Below are positions 47,956-56,747 of a stretch of DNA of 64,000 nt, in pieces. The notes under the pieces were generated by a model. It saw nothing but the letters and a program-made list of their open reading frames with translations, was not told the DNA's origin and did not search any database. The DNA is from Agromyces bracchium (GTDB lineage: Bacteria; Actinomycetota; Actinomycetes; Actinomycetales; Microbacteriaceae). Numbering within the stretch: position 1 is the stretch's first letter; each line of letters starts with the position of its first letter. The stretch is from contig NZ_WMLB01000025.1 in the NCBI RefSeq assembly GCF_009709675.1, positions 62,001 through 126,000 on the forward strand, given 5' to 3'. The translations under genes were made by a program, and so were the position numbers.

Positions 47956-48144
47956 CTAGTGGTCCTCGGCCGCCCGGAGCTCGGCCTCGCGCGCGTGGTA
48001 GCCCTCGGCGACCGCACGGCCGAAGGCCCGCGCCTTGGCGTCGATTCCCTCGAAGAACTCACGGCCCTGCGCCGTGCGGTTGACCTGGTGCGCGACCGCG
48101 AACCCGGCCGCGACGCCGACGGTGAACCACAGGATGCTCTTCAC
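47956..48144 (-). CDS. Small conserved membrane-anchored protein
   Basis: A 62-residue protein with one N-terminal helix (about residues 3–19, ILWFTVGVAAGFAVAHQ) and a charged helical tail ending in AELRAAEDH. Function unknown. Small proteins of this kind occur between rpsD and alaS in actinobacteria. The GTG at 48144 has GGAG 8 nt upstream and is preceded by an in-frame TGA that ends a possible upstream ORF. It is probably co-transcribed with alaS, ruvX and mltG. Confidence 0.75.
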   Translation of the reverse strand: MKSILWFTVGVAAGFAVAHQVNRTAQGREFFEGIDAKARAFGRAVAEGYHAREAELRAAEDH

Positions 48145-48147
48145 GTC

Positions 48148-48189
48148 TCACTCCTCGAGGGGTCGTTGCGCCGCGCAGTGCGCACGCAT
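48148..48189 (-). CDS. Possible 13-codon leaderless upstream ORF
   Basis: ATG at 48189 lies 6 nt after a TAGACT box and opens a 13-codon frame (MRAHCAAQRPLEE) that stops 3 nt before the next start codon. Its last codons supply the GAGGAG ribosome-binding site of the downstream gene. No homologue can be checked; coding status is inferred only from spacing. Confidence 0.35.
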   Translation of the reverse strand: MRAHCAAQRPLEE

Positions 48190-48195
48190 CCCCTC

Positions 48196-48201
48196 AGTCT
48201 A
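48196..48201 (-). promoter_or_regulatory. -10 box of the small protein–alaS–ruvX–mltG unit
   Basis: TAGACT on the minus strand, just after the rpsD terminator. It is 6 nt from the ATG of the short upstream ORF. No -35 recognised. Confidence 0.45.
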
Positions 48202-48231
48202 GGGCGTGCGACGGATGCCGCGGGGAGACGA

Positions 48232-48265
48232 CGAACGGGGCCGCGGCGAACCGCGACCCCGTTCG
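48232..48265 (-). terminator. Intrinsic terminator after rpsD
   Basis: Arms CGAACGGGG-C-CGCGG and CCGCG-A-CCCCGTTCG form a 14-bp stem with one C/A mismatch and a CGAA tetraloop. It starts 13 nt after the rpsD stop. It separates rpsD from the downstream alaS unit. Confidence 0.8.
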
Positions 48266-48278
48266 GGCGAACCGCCGA

Positions 48279-48902
48279 CTAGCGGGCGGCGTAGTACTCG
48301 ACGACGAGCTGGACGTCACACGTGACGGGCACCTCGGCGCGCTTCGGGCGACGCACGAGCGTGGCCTGCAGCTTGTCGAGCTCGACCTCGAGGTAGCCCG
48401 GGGTCTTGGGGAGCACGTCGACGTGGCCGCCGGCCGCCGCGACCTGGAACGGCTCGCTGCCCTCGGAGCGCTGCTTGACGCCCACGACCTGGCCCGGCTT
48501 CACGCGGAACGACGGACGGTCGACGATCTTGCCGTCGACGGTGATGTGGCGGTGCACGACGAACTGGCGGGCCTGCGAGATGGTGCGGGCGAAGCCGGCG
48601 CGGAGCACGAGCGCGTCGAGGCGCATCTCGAGCAGCTCGACCAGGTTCTCACCGGTCAGGCCGTCGGTGCGGCGGGCCTCGTTGAACGCGATGCGGAGCT
48701 GCTTCTCGCGGATGCCGTACTGGGCGCGCAGGCGCTGCTTCTCGCGGAGGCGCACGGCGTAGTCGGAGTCCTGCTTGCGCTTGGTGCGGCCGTGCTCACC
48801 GGGAGCGTACGGACGCTTCTCCATGTACCGGGCGGCCTTCGGGGTGAGGGCGACGCCGAGCGCACGGGAGAGACGGGTCTTGCTACGGGACTGGTTGGTC
48901 AC
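48279..48902 (-). CDS. rpsD: 30S ribosomal protein S4
   Basis: Primary 16S rRNA-binding protein of the small subunit. It has 207 residues of the cysteine-free form (no zinc motif in RSKTRLSRALGVALTPKAAR). The S4 RNA-binding domain is at about residues 98–160 (MRLDALVLRAGFARTISQAR). GTG at 48902 with AGGA upstream. It stands apart from the alpha operon and has its own long leader. Confidence 0.97.
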   Translation of the reverse strand: MTNQSRSKTRLSRALGVALTPKAARYMEKRPYAPGEHGRTKRKQDSDYAVRLREKQRLRAQYGIREKQLRIAFNEARRTDGLTGENLVELLEMRLDALVLRAGFARTISQARQFVVHRHITVDGKIVDRPSFRVKPGQVVGVKQRSEGSEPFQVAAAGGHVDVLPKTPGYLEVELDKLQATLVRRPKRAEVPVTCDVQLVVEYYAAR

Positions 48903-49061
48903 GATGTCCTTTCGGAGGATTCTCAAACGGTGTGGTTCCGGGCGCGCCGAGCGCCGGAAAGACGATGTTCAGAGGGGTTCGCCACGGGGCGACCGGCTAC
49001 AGGTCGCATCCCTTCGCCGTGGAGACCGCGCAGCCGCACGCGAGAATCTGGCTTCAGGCCA
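48903..49061 (-). promoter_or_regulatory. Long 5' leader of rpsD with hairpin
   Basis: If transcription starts after the TACGAT box, the leader is about 160 nt. It contains a hairpin at 48936–48959 (TTCCGG-G-CGC / GCG-CCGGAA, 9 bp with one bulged base) ending about 35 nt before the start codon, and a weaker GGCCTGAAGCC element near its 5' end. S4 represses its own synthesis through mRNA leaders in other bacteria, so an autoregulatory role is plausible but untested. Confidence 0.4.
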
Positions 49062-49067
49062 GCGTCG

Positions 49068-49073
49068 ATCGTA
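49068..49073 (-). promoter_or_regulatory. -10 box of rpsD
   Basis: TACGAT on the minus strand, in the short space after the rarA stop. It would place the start near 49061. The -35 would fall inside rarA. Confidence 0.4.
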
Positions 49074-49087
49074 CCATGAGCGGCCCG

Positions 49088-50431
49088 TCAGCGCTCACCG
49101 CGCACGATGCGGCGGAGCTTCGCGAGGCGAGCCGCGACCTCGCGCTCGTTGCCGTGCTCGGTCGGCGTGTAGTACACGGCCCCGCGGAGCGGGTCGGGCA
49201 GGTACTGCTGCGGGACCACGCCGATCGGGTCGTCGTGCGGGTAGGCGTACCCCGTTCCGTGGCCGAGACGCTTCGCACCGGGGTAGTGCGCGTCGCGCAG
49301 GTGCTTCGGGACGCGACCGGCGCGGCCGGCCCTGACATCGGCGAGTGCGGCGTCGATCCCGAGGTAGGCGGCGTTCGACTTCGGTGCGGTCGCGAGGTGC
49401 ACGACGGCCTGCGCGAGCGGGATCCGCCCCTCGGGCATGCCGATGTACTGCACCGCATCGGCCGCCGCGACCGCGACGCCCAGTGCGGTCGGGTCGGCCA
49501 TGCCGACGTCCTCCGAGGCCAGGACGATGATGCGGCGCGCGATGAACCGCGGGTCCTCACCGGCCTCGATCATCCGCGCCAGGTAGTGCAGCGCCGCGTC
49601 GACGTCGCTGCCGCGCACCGACTTGATGAAGGCGCTGATGACGTCGTAGTGCTCGTCGCCGTCGCGGTCGTAGCGCAGGAGTGCGCGATCCACGGCGCGA
49701 GCGACCACCTCGGGGGTGATCACCGGCGGTGTCGCCGCCTCCTCGTCCATCTCGCTCAGCGCCGAGGTGGACGCCGCCTCGAGCGCGGTGAGCGCCCGCC
49801 GCGCGTCGCCCGATGCCAGCCGAACGATGGCGGCGCGCGCCTCGGGCGCGAGTTCGACCCGCCCGCCGAGGCCGCGCGGATCTGCGACGGCACGGTCGAC
49901 GAGCATCGCGAGTTCGTCGTCGTCGAGCGTCTCGAGGGTGAGCAGGAGCGATCGCGAGAGCAGGGGCGAGATCACCGAGAACGACGGGTTCTCGGTCGTC
50001 GCCGCGACGAGGATCACCCAGCCGTTCTCGACTCCGGGCAGCAGCGCGTCCTGTTGGGCCTTGGTGAAGCGGTGGATCTCGTCGAGGAACAGCACCGTCG
50101 AGACGCCGTAGAGGTCACGGTCGGCGCGGGCCGCCTCCATCACCTGCCGGACGTCGCGAACGCCGGCCGTGACCGCCGAGAGTTCGACGAACTTGCGGCC
50201 GGAGGAACGCGCGATCGCCTGGGCCAGCGTCGTCTTGCCCGTGCCGGGCGGACCCCACAGGATCACCGAGACCGCCCCGGACTCCCCCGTGCGGTCGGCG
50301 GCGAGCGCGACGAGCGGCGAACCCGGCGTCAGGAGGTGCTGCTGGCCGGCCACCTCGTCGAGGCTCCGCGGCCGCATTCGCACCGCGAGGGGGGTCGCGC
50401 CCGCGCGCAACCCCTGGACCGAATCCACCAT
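49088..50431 (-). CDS. rarA: Replication-associated recombination protein RarA (MgsA)
   Basis: AAA+ ATPase that acts at stalled replication forks. It has 447 residues. Walker [10 protein letters not shown] at ~60–68, Walker [12 protein letters not shown], sensor [10 protein letters not shown] and the C-terminal tetramerisation domain with [12 protein letters not shown] and [13 protein letters not shown]. The ATG at 50431 lacks a Shine–Dalgarno sequence and has a TACGCT box 7 nt upstream. It is divergent from the cyclophilin gene. Confidence 0.95.
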   Translation of the reverse strand: MVDSVQGLRAGATPLAVRMRPRSLDEVAGQQHLLTPGSPLVALAADRTGESGAVSVILWGPPGTGKTTLAQAIARSSGRKFVELSAVTAGVRDVRQVMEAARADRDLYGVSTVLFLDEIHRFTKAQQDALLPGVENGWVILVAATTENPSFSVISPLLSRSLLLTLETLDDDELAMLVDRAVADPRGLGGRVELAPEARAAIVRLASGDARRALTALEAASTSALSEMDEEAATPPVITPEVVARAVDRALLRYDRDGDEHYDVISAFIKSVRGSDVDAALHYLARMIEAGEDPRFIARRIIVLASEDVGMADPTALGVAVAAADAVQYIGMPEGRIPLAQAVVHLATAPKSNAAYLGIDAALADVRAGRAGRVPKHLRDAHYPGAKRLGHGTGYAYPHDDPIGVVPQQYLPDPLRGAVYYTPTEHGNEREVAARLAKLRRIVRGER

Positions 50432-50438
50432 GCCGTCC

Positions 50439-50444
50439 AGCGTA
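50439..50444 (-). promoter_or_regulatory. -10 box for leaderless rarA
   Basis: TACGCT on the minus strand, 7 nt before the rarA ATG. No -35. Confidence 0.45.
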
Positions 50445-50512
50445 ATCGCGCGCACCGACACGGCCCGCTCCCCCGCGCGCGGCAGGATTCGCCCCGGAAT
50501 GCCGCGGTTGCG

Positions 50513-50518
50513 TAGGCT
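50513..50518 (+). promoter_or_regulatory. -10 box of the cyclophilin gene
   Basis: TAGGCT predicts a start near 50525 and a ~26-nt leader holding an AAGGAG ribosome-binding site. Together with 50439–50444 it forms a divergent promoter region. Confidence 0.5.
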
Positions 50519-50550
50519 CTCCTCCGCAGGATTCCCCCCGAAGGAGCAGC

Positions 50551-51318
50551 GTGGCAACGAACGACCGTCAGGCGCGCGAGGAGCGCTCGCGCCTCCGCAC
50601 CTACCAGGCCCGCCAGGAGGTCCACCGGCGCGCGGTGCGTCGCCGGACGCGCGACAACGTGATCGCCGGAGTGGCGCTCGTGGTGGTGCTCGCCCTCGCC
50701 ACCGCGGCGCAGCTGTTCTACTTCTCCGGCGGCCCCGGCACGCCGGAGGCGGAGCCCACCCCCACGCCGACGCCGAGCGCCGAGGCCGCCGAGGTGCCCT
50801 CGCCCGACCTGGCCGAGGACCGCACGTGGGTCGGTGCGCTGACGCTCAACGACACGACGCTCTCGATCGAACTCGACGGCGCCGCGGCGCCGCAGGCGGT
50901 CGCGAGCACGGTCAGCCTCGCCGACTCCGGCTTCTACGACGGCCTCACCTGCCACCGGCTCACCACGGAGGGCATCTTCGTGCTGCAGTGCGGCGACCCG
51001 AACGGCGACGGCTCGGGCGGCCCCGGGTACAGCTACGGCCCGATCGAGAACGCCCCCGCCGACGACGTCTACCCCGCCGGGACCATCGCCATGGCTCGGC
51101 AGGGCGGAGCCGCCGAGAGCCAGGGCAGCCAGTTCTTCATCGTCTACGAGGACTCGACGATCCCCTCGGACGCCGCGGGCGGGTACGCAGTGATCGGCCG
51201 CGTGACCGACGGCCTGGACGCGCTGCGAGCCGACATCACCGACCAGGGCGTCGCCGACGACGCGACCGACGGTGCTCCGGTCCGGCCGGTGAGCATCACG
51301 TCGTTCGTCGTCGAGTGA
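50551..51318 (+). CDS. Membrane-anchored cyclophilin-type peptidyl-prolyl isomerase
   Basis: Catalyses proline isomerisation, here probably outside the membrane. It has 255 residues. A basic N-terminus (~35 residues) precedes one membrane helix (~37–59), then a Thr/Pro-Glu linker, then the cyclophilin domain from ~95 with [30 protein letters not shown] and [11 protein letters not shown]. The usual FHR reads CHR and the loop holding the catalytic Arg is kept. The GTG start follows AAGGAG. The same gene lies near rel in many actinobacteria. Confidence 0.92.
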   Translation: MATNDRQAREERSRLRTYQARQEVHRRAVRRRTRDNVIAGVALVVVLALATAAQLFYFSGGPGTPEAEPTPTPTPSAEAAEVPSPDLAEDRTWVGALTLNDTTLSIELDGAAAPQAVASTVSLADSGFYDGLTCHRLTTEGIFVLQCGDPNGDGSGGPGYSYGPIENAPADDVYPAGTIAMARQGGAAESQGSQFFIVYEDSTIPSDAAGGYAVIGRVTDGLDALRADITDQGVADDATDGAPVRPVSITSFVVE

Positions 51319-51325
51319 GCGGCGG

Positions 51326-51349
51326 CGTCCGGCGTGCCTCCGCCGGACG
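51326..51349 (+). terminator. Terminator after the cyclophilin gene
   Basis: CGTCCGGCG (51326–51334) and CGCCGGACG (51341–51349) make a 9-bp stem with a 6-nt loop, 8 nt past the stop codon. Confidence 0.7.
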
Positions 51350-51371
51350 GACACGGTCCTCGGGGGTGCAA

Positions 51372-51377
51372 TAGGCT
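51372..51377 (+). promoter_or_regulatory. -10 box of the DUF349 gene
   Basis: TAGGCT predicts a start near 51384 and a leader of about 47 nt containing AGGG 8 nt before the GTG at 51431. Confidence 0.45.
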
Positions 51378-51430
51378 TGATGCCGTCATCCGCCGCGCAC
51401 GCGGCATCCGCACGACGACAGGGTGAGTTC

Positions 51431-52663
51431 GTGACCGATTCAGCACAGCAACCGTGGGGCCGCGTCGACGAGACGGGCACCGTCTTCGTGCGGACCAGCG
51501 AGGGCGAGCGCGAGGTCGGGCAGTACCCCGACGCGACGCCTGAAGAGGCGCTGGCGTACTTCGAGCGCAAGTACGCCGACCTCGCGGGCGCGGTCGGACT
51601 GCTCGAGCAGCGGGTGCGGCGCGGGGCGCCCGCGGCGGATGTCGCCAAGGCCGTCGCCACGCTCCAGGCGAGCGTCGCCGACGCCCACGCCGTCGGCGAC
51701 CTCGAGTCGCTCACGCGCCGTCTCGAGGCGCTCTCCGGCACGACGCAGGAGCTCACCGCGCAGCAGCAGGCCGAAGCGAAGGCCGCGCTCGCCGACGCGA
51801 TCGCCGAGCGCACCCGCATCGTCGAGGAGGCCGAAGGCCTCGCCGCGCAGGACCCGTCGAAGACCCAGTGGAAGCAGACCTCCGCCGAGCTCGACGCCCT
51901 GTTCGCGCGCTGGCAGCAGCACCAGCAGGAGGGCCCCCGCCTGCCCAAGGGCGAGGCGAACGAGCTCTGGAAGCGGTTCCGCGCCGCGCGCTCGACGATC
52001 GAGCAGCACCGCAAGGCGTTCTTCGCCGAGCTCGACGCGGCCCACCGCGAAGTGCGCCAGCGCAAGCAGCGCCTCATCGAGCGTGCGGAGGCACTCGCGC
52101 CGCGCGGCGCCGACGGCGTGGTCGAGTACCGGTCGCTTCTCGACGAGTGGAAGCAGGCGGGCCGAGCCGGCAAGAAGGTCGACGACGCACTCTGGGCGAA
52201 GTTCAAGGCCGCGGGCGACGTGCTCTTCCAGGCCAAGGCCGAGATCGACGCGAAGGACGACGAGGAGTACCGCGCGAACCTCACGCAGAAGCTCGCACTC
52301 CTCGACGAAGCCGACGCACTGCTCTCCTCGAAGGACGCGCGCGCCGCGCGCGCCACGCTCAACGGCATCCAGCGCCGCTGGGACGAGATCGGGCGCGTGC
52401 CGCGCGATCAGGTCCGAACCGTCGAGGACCGCCTCCGCAAGGTCGAGAACCACGTCCGCACCCTCGAGGACGAGCGCTGGGAGCGTGACGACCCCGAGAA
52501 GAAGGCGCGATCCGAGGGCATGCTCGGCCAGTTGCACGACGCGATCGCCAAGCTCGAGGCCGAGCTCGCCGAGGCCGAGGCCGCCGGCGATGCGAAGGCC
52601 GTCGCCGCCGCGCGCGAGGCGCTCGATGCCCGCCGGGCGTGGCTGAAGGCCGTCGGCGGCTGA
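51431..52663 (+). CDS. DUF349 domain coiled-coil protein
   Basis: A 410-residue, highly charged helical protein. After ~60 residues with a WGRVDETGTVFVRTSEGER start come long Ala/Glu/Arg helices and several DUF349-type repeats: WKQTSAELDALFARWQQ, ELWKRFRAARSTIEQHRKAF, LLDEWKQAGRAGKKVDDALW, ALWAKFKAAGDVLF. The family is widespread near rel in actinobacteria but has no settled function; a structural or RNA-associated role is only speculation. The GTG at 51431 has AGGG upstream and its own promoter, so the longer open frame from 51377 is rejected. Confidence 0.88.
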   Translation: MTDSAQQPWGRVDETGTVFVRTSEGEREVGQYPDATPEEALAYFERKYADLAGAVGLLEQRVRRGAPAADVAKAVATLQASVADAHAVGDLESLTRRLEALSGTTQELTAQQQAEAKAALADAIAERTRIVEEAEGLAAQDPSKTQWKQTSAELDALFARWQQHQQEGPRLPKGEANELWKRFRAARSTIEQHRKAFFAELDAAHREVRQRKQRLIERAEALAPRGADGVVEYRSLLDEWKQAGRAGKKVDDALWAKFKAAGDVLFQAKAEIDAKDDEEYRANLTQKLALLDEADALLSSKDARAARATLNGIQRRWDEIGRVPRDQVRTVEDRLRKVENHVRTLEDERWERDDPEKKARSEGMLGQLHDAIAKLEAELAEAEAAGDAKAVAAAREALDARRAWLKAVGG

Positions 52664-52677
52664 GCCTCGCCATCCTC

Positions 52678-52715
52678 ACTCGACCCGTCGTCGCGCTCGC
52701 GGCGGCGGGTCGAGT
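52678..52715 (+). terminator. Terminator after the DUF349 gene
   Basis: ACTCGACCCG (52678–52687) and CGGGTCGAGT (52706–52715) form a 10-bp stem; the 18-nt loop is GC-rich and can pair further. Confidence 0.65.
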
Positions 52716-52822
52716 CGCTCCCCCCGGTCATCGCGGGACGCTGCACCCCGCATTCCACAGGCCTCAGCGGTGATCCACAACCTGCGACGATCGTCTCCCG
52801 CGGTCGCGGCGCATGCCGCAAC

Positions 52823-53425
52823 ATGGCTCGCATGTCCCGACTCCCCTCCGTCCTCGACGTCGACGACCTTCCCCTGGCCGAGCTCTGCGCCGCCCGACTC
52901 GACGGCGAGGTGATGCGGATCGGCGCCGGCTGGTGCCCGATCGACGAACCCGACCTTCCGGGCCTCCGTGCCGCATCGGTGGCCCCGCGCCTGCCGGCGC
53001 CCTTCGTCATCGAGCGCCGCTCCGCGGCGTGGGTGCACGGGGCGCTGCCTGCTCCGCCGCCGGCCGCGGAATGCTGCGTCCCGCACGCCGAACGCGTGGC
53101 CACCCGATCGCTGCCGGCGGGCATGATCCTGCGCGAGGTCGCGATCGAGGCCCATGACATCGTCGTCATCGGCGGCATCCGCTGCACCACCCTGCACCGC
53201 ACCGTCTACGACCTCGTCCGCGACGCCGATCCCGGCCACGACGTCGTCGGCATCGTCGCGGCCCTGCTCGTGGTCGATCGCTCAGCGGGCGAGGCGGTGC
53301 GAACCCGCCTGGAGCAGGCCCACCGCCTGCCGCACAAGGCGGCCGCGCTCGCGCGCCTCACCGAGGCCGAGGTCGTTGCGGCGTCACCGCCGTCCGCCGC
53401 GGCTCAGCCGTCGCTCACCCGGTAG
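52823..53425 (+). CDS. Hypothetical protein, weak resemblance to AbiEi-type antitoxins
   Basis: A 200-residue soluble protein. The segment [11 protein letters not shown] followed by a beta-rich part and [16 protein letters not shown] resembles the layout of AbiEi-like proteins (a SA-x-x-HG motif, then a T-x-x-RT-x-x-DL motif). A recognisable N-terminal winged helix and an adjacent AbiEii nucleotidyltransferase toxin gene are lacking, so a toxin–antitoxin role is not supported. The start may be ATG 52823 or ATG 52832. Its 3' end overlaps the convergent rel gene by 22 nt. Confidence 0.65.
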   Translation: MARMSRLPSVLDVDDLPLAELCAARLDGEVMRIGAGWCPIDEPDLPGLRAASVAPRLPAPFVIERRSAAWVHGALPAPPPAAECCVPHAERVATRSLPAGMILREVAIEAHDIVVIGGIRCTTLHRTVYDLVRDADPGHDVVGIVAALLVVDRSAGEAVRTRLEQAHRLPHKAAALARLTEAEVVAASPPSAAAQPSLTR

Positions 53426-55659
53426 ACGTCGTAGACGGCGTCGATGCGGCGCACGGCGTTCAGCACCCGGTCGAGGTGCGTCGTGTCGCCCATCTCGAAC
53501 ACGAAGCGGCTGATGGCGAGCCGGTCCGACGAGGTCGAGACGTTCGCGGAGAGGATGTTGACGTGGTGCTCGCTGAGCACGCGGGTGACGTCGGAGAGCA
53601 GCCCCGCGCGGTCGAGCGCCTCGATCTGGATCTGCACCAGGAACACGCTCTTCGAGCTCGGCGCCCACTCGACGTCGATCATGCGGTCGGGCTCGCGGAG
53701 CAGCGACTGCACGTTGTGGCACGACGCCTGGTGCACCGACACGCCCGACCCGCGCGTGATGAACCCGACGATGTCGTCGCCGGGAACCGGCGTGCAGCAC
53801 CGCGCGATCTTCACGAGGATGTCGGGCGCGCCCCGCACGAGCACCCCGGAGTCGCTCGTCCGCGGGAGCGGACGCGACCTGACGGGGATCGCCGGCAGCT
53901 CCGGCTCGTCCGCATCGTCGACGTCGCGCACGAGGGCGATGACCTTCTCGATGACGGACTGCGTCGACACATGCCCCTCGCCGACGGCGGCGTACAGCGC
54001 CGAGACGTCGTCGTAGCGCAGCTGCGCGGCCACCTCGGCGAACGACTCCTGGCTCATGAGCTTCTGCAGCGGGAGGTTCTGCTTGCGCATCGCGCGGGCG
54101 ATCGCGTCACGTCCGTGCTCGATGGCCTCGTCGCGCCGCTCCTTCGTGAACCACTGCCGGATCTTGCTGCGCGCACGGGGGCTCTTGACGAAGTTCAGCC
54201 AGTCCTTGCTGGGACCGGAGTCGGGGTTCTTCGAGGTGAAGACCTCGACGACGTCTCCACTCACGAGCTCGCTCTCGAGCGGCACGAGCCGCCCGTTGAC
54301 CTTCGCGCCCATGGTGCGGTGCCCGACCTCGGTGTGCACCGCGTACGCGAAGTCGACCGGGGTCGCGCCGGCGGGCAGGCCGATCACCCGGCCCTTCGGC
54401 GTGAAGACGTAGACCTCCTTCGCGCCGATCTCGAACCGCAGTGAGTCGAGGAACTCGCCGGGGTCGGCCGTCTCCGCCTGCCAGTCCGAGATGTGCGCGA
54501 GCCAGGCCATGTCGGCGTCGCCGCGCGTCGTGCCGCCGTCCGTGTGACCAGCGGCCATCCGCTCCTTGTACTTCCAGTGCGCGGCGACACCGTACTCGGC
54601 GCGCTGGTGCATGTCGTGCGTGCGGATCTGGATCTCGACGGGACGACCCTTCGGGCCGATCACCGTCGTGTGCAGGGACTGGTACAGGTTGAACTTCGGC
54701 GTCGCGATGTAGTCCTTGAACCTGCCTGGCACCGGCGTCCATCGCGCGTGGATGGAGCCGAGCACGGCGTAGCAGTCCCGCACCGAGTTCACGAGGATCC
54801 GGATGCCGACGAGGTCGTAGATGTCGTCGAAGTCGCGACCGCGCACGATCATCTTCTGGTAGATCGAGTAGTACTGCTTCGGCCGGCCGACGACCTTGCC
54901 GCGGATGCGCGCGGCCTTGAGGTCGTCGGAGACGAGGTCGATCACCGACTGGACGTACTCCTCGCGCTGGGGGGTGCGCTGCTTGACCAGGCTCTCGATC
55001 TCGGCGTAGAGCTTCGGGTACAGCACCGCGAACGAGAGGTCCTCGAGCTCCCACTTGATGGTCTGGATTCCGAGGCGGTGTGCGAGCGGCGCGTAGATCT
55101 CGAGCGTCTCGGTGGCCTTGCGCGACGCCGACGCGGCCGGGACGAAGCCCCAGGTCCGCGCGTTGTGCAGCCGGTCGGCGAGCTTGATGATCAGCACGCG
55201 GATGTCCTTCGACATCGCGACGATCATCTTGCGGACGGTCTCGGCCTGCGTGGAGTCGCCGTACTTGACCTTGTCGAGCTTCGTGACGCCGTCGACGAGC
55301 ATCGCGATCTCGTCACCGAAGTCGGCTCGCAGCTGGTCGAGCGTGTACGCGGTGTCCTCGACGGTGTCGTGGAGCAGTGCCGCGGCGACGGCCTTGGAGC
55401 CGATACCCAGGTCGGCGAGGATCTGGGCGACCGCGATCGGATGCGTGATGTACGGCTCGCCGCTGCGTCGCTTCTGTCCCTCGTGGGCGCGCTCGGCGAC
55501 CGTGTAGGCACGTTCGATGACCGACAGGTCGGCCTTCGGATGGTGCATCCGCACCGTCCGCATGACATTGTCGACCGCCCCGGCCGGGAGCGCCTTGGAG
55601 AAGATCCGTGGCACGAGTCGACGCAGTGACGCCGTCGAGTTGACACCGGTATCGGTCAT
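53404..55659 (-). CDS. rel: Bifunctional (p)ppGpp synthetase/hydrolase Rel
   Basis: Makes and degrades the stringent-response alarmone. It has 751 residues. The hydrolase HD domain carries LLHDTVEDT at ~96–104. The synthetase domain carries [11 protein letters not shown] and [15 protein letters not shown]; the charged R-F-K-D signature is the one seen in bifunctional Rel/SpoT proteins, not in synthetase-only RelA. TGS ([25 protein letters not shown], cited only in part: [11 protein letters not shown]), a Cys-containing conserved segment and a C-terminal ACT domain follow. ATG 55659 has GGAGG 10 nt upstream. No apt gene sits between secF and rel. Confidence 0.97.
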   Translation of the reverse strand: MTDTGVNSTASLRRLVPRIFSKALPAGAVDNVMRTVRMHHPKADLSVIERAYTVAERAHEGQKRRSGEPYITHPIAVAQILADLGIGSKAVAAALLHDTVEDTAYTLDQLRADFGDEIAMLVDGVTKLDKVKYGDSTQAETVRKMIVAMSKDIRVLIIKLADRLHNARTWGFVPAASASRKATETLEIYAPLAHRLGIQTIKWELEDLSFAVLYPKLYAEIESLVKQRTPQREEYVQSVIDLVSDDLKAARIRGKVVGRPKQYYSIYQKMIVRGRDFDDIYDLVGIRILVNSVRDCYAVLGSIHARWTPVPGRFKDYIATPKFNLYQSLHTTVIGPKGRPVEIQIRTHDMHQRAEYGVAAHWKYKERMAAGHTDGGTTRGDADMAWLAHISDWQAETADPGEFLDSLRFEIGAKEVYVFTPKGRVIGLPAGATPVDFAYAVHTEVGHRTMGAKVNGRLVPLESELVSGDVVEVFTSKNPDSGPSKDWLNFVKSPRARSKIRQWFTKERRDEAIEHGRDAIARAMRKQNLPLQKLMSQESFAEVAAQLRYDDVSALYAAVGEGHVSTQSVIEKVIALVRDVDDADEPELPAIPVRSRPLPRTSDSGVLVRGAPDILVKIARCCTPVPGDDIVGFITRGSGVSVHQASCHNVQSLLREPDRMIDVEWAPSSKSVFLVQIQIEALDRAGLLSDVTRVLSEHHVNILSANVSTSSDRLAISRFVFEMGDTTHLDRVLNAVRRIDAVYDVYRVSDG

Positions 55660-55682
55660 GAGCCCCGCACCTCCAGACCTCA

Positions 55683-55688
55683 ATTATC
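55683..55688 (-). promoter_or_regulatory. -10 box of rel
   Basis: GATAAT on the minus strand (5 of 6 bases of the consensus) predicts a start near 55676 and a short leader with GGAGG. No clear -35. Confidence 0.55.
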
Positions 55689-55733
55689 ACCGCATCCGAA
55701 ACGGTCGGGCGCCATCGAGGTCCGGAGGACGCC

Positions 55734-56747
55734 TCAGGCGACCGGCAGGGCCTCGGCCGTCGACCCGCCCGCGCGCTCCCGCTCCTTGAGGACCTTCTGG
55801 TCGTGACGCTTGATCGCGGGCTCGCCCTCTCGCAGCTGCGAGTAGAGCGGTGCGGCGATGAAGACGGTCGACCACGTGCCCACGAGGATGCCGATGAGCA
55901 GCGCGAGGGAGATGTCGCGGAGCGTGTCGGCACCGAGCACTCCGGCGCCGATGAACAGGATCGCGGCGACGGGAAGTGCGGCCACCACGCTCGTGTTGAT
56001 CGAACGCACCAGCGTCTGGTTGACGGCGAGGTTGACGGACTCGGCGAACGTGCGACGCGACTCCTGCCCGTCCTCCGACGTGTTCTCGCGGATCTTGTCG
56101 AACACCACGACGGTGTCGTAGAGCGAGTAGCTGAGGATCGTCAGGATGCCGATGACCGCTGCAGGGGTCACCTCGAAGCCGACCGCCGCGTAGAGTCCGG
56201 CGGTCACGACGAGGTCGCCGAGCAGCGACAGGATCGCCGCGAGCGACATCTTCCAGGTGCGGAAGTACAACGCCATGATGACGGCGGCGAGGAGGAGGAA
56301 CGCCAGGAGGCCGAGGAGGGCCTGCCTCGTGATGTCCGCACCCCAGCTCGCGCCGATGAACGAGGAGGTCACCTCGGATTCGGGCACGCCGTAGGCCTCG
56401 GCGAGGGCGGTGGTGAGCTCACGCGACTCCGCCTGTTCGAGCTGGTCGGTCTGCACGCGCACGCCGTCGTCGCCGACGATCGTCACGCGCGCGACCGCAC
56501 CGGGAACGACCTCGGCGACCGCGTCGATGGCCGGCTGCTCGGTCGCGTTCTCGACTCCGGCGATCTGGAACTGCGAACCGCCGCGGAACTCGATGCCGAA
56601 GTTGAAGCCGCGCACGACCGGGATCAGCACGGACAGGATGATGAGCACCGCCGCGATGGCGTACCACTTCTTGCGCCCGCCGACGAAGTTGAACGAGCGC
56701 TTGCCCGTGTAGAGGTCGTTGCCGAACGTGGTGAGTCGGTTGGCCAT
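55734..56747 (-). CDS. secF: Protein translocase subunit SecF
   Basis: Works with SecD to pull exported proteins across the membrane using the proton gradient. It has 337 residues. One N-terminal helix, a periplasmic-side P4-like domain starting GFNFGIEFRGGSQFQI, and a C-terminal five-helix block with ILSYSLYDTVVVFDKIREN. The ATG shares one base with the secD stop (TGATG), ensuring paired synthesis. Confidence 0.96.
   Translation of the reverse strand: MANRLTTFGNDLYTGKRSFNFVGGRKKWYAIAAVLIILSVLIPVVRGFNFGIEFRGGSQFQIAGVENATEQPAIDAVAEVVPGAVARVTIVGDDGVRVQTDQLEQAESRELTTALAEAYGVPESEVTSSFIGASWGADITRQALLGLLAFLLLAAVIMALYFRTWKMSLAAILSLLGDLVVTAGLYAAVGFEVTPAAVIGILTILSYSLYDTVVVFDKIRENTSEDGQESRRTFAESVNLAVNQTLVRSINTSVVAALPVAAILFIGAGVLGADTLRDISLALLIGILVGTWSTVFIAAPLYSQLREGEPAIKRHDQKVLKERERAGGSTAEALPVA

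Noticed and set aside
51377-51430. Longer N-terminus for the DUF349 protein.
   Set aside because: It would begin inside the TAGGCT promoter box with a TTG; GTG 51431 has a proper AGGG upstream.
52751-52780. Two DnaA-box-like words (ATTCCACAG and TGATCCACA) before the 52823 gene, suggesting a replication origin or regulatory DnaA sites.
   Set aside because: Each differs from TTATNCACA, there are only two, and no dnaA/dnaN genes or AT-rich region are near.
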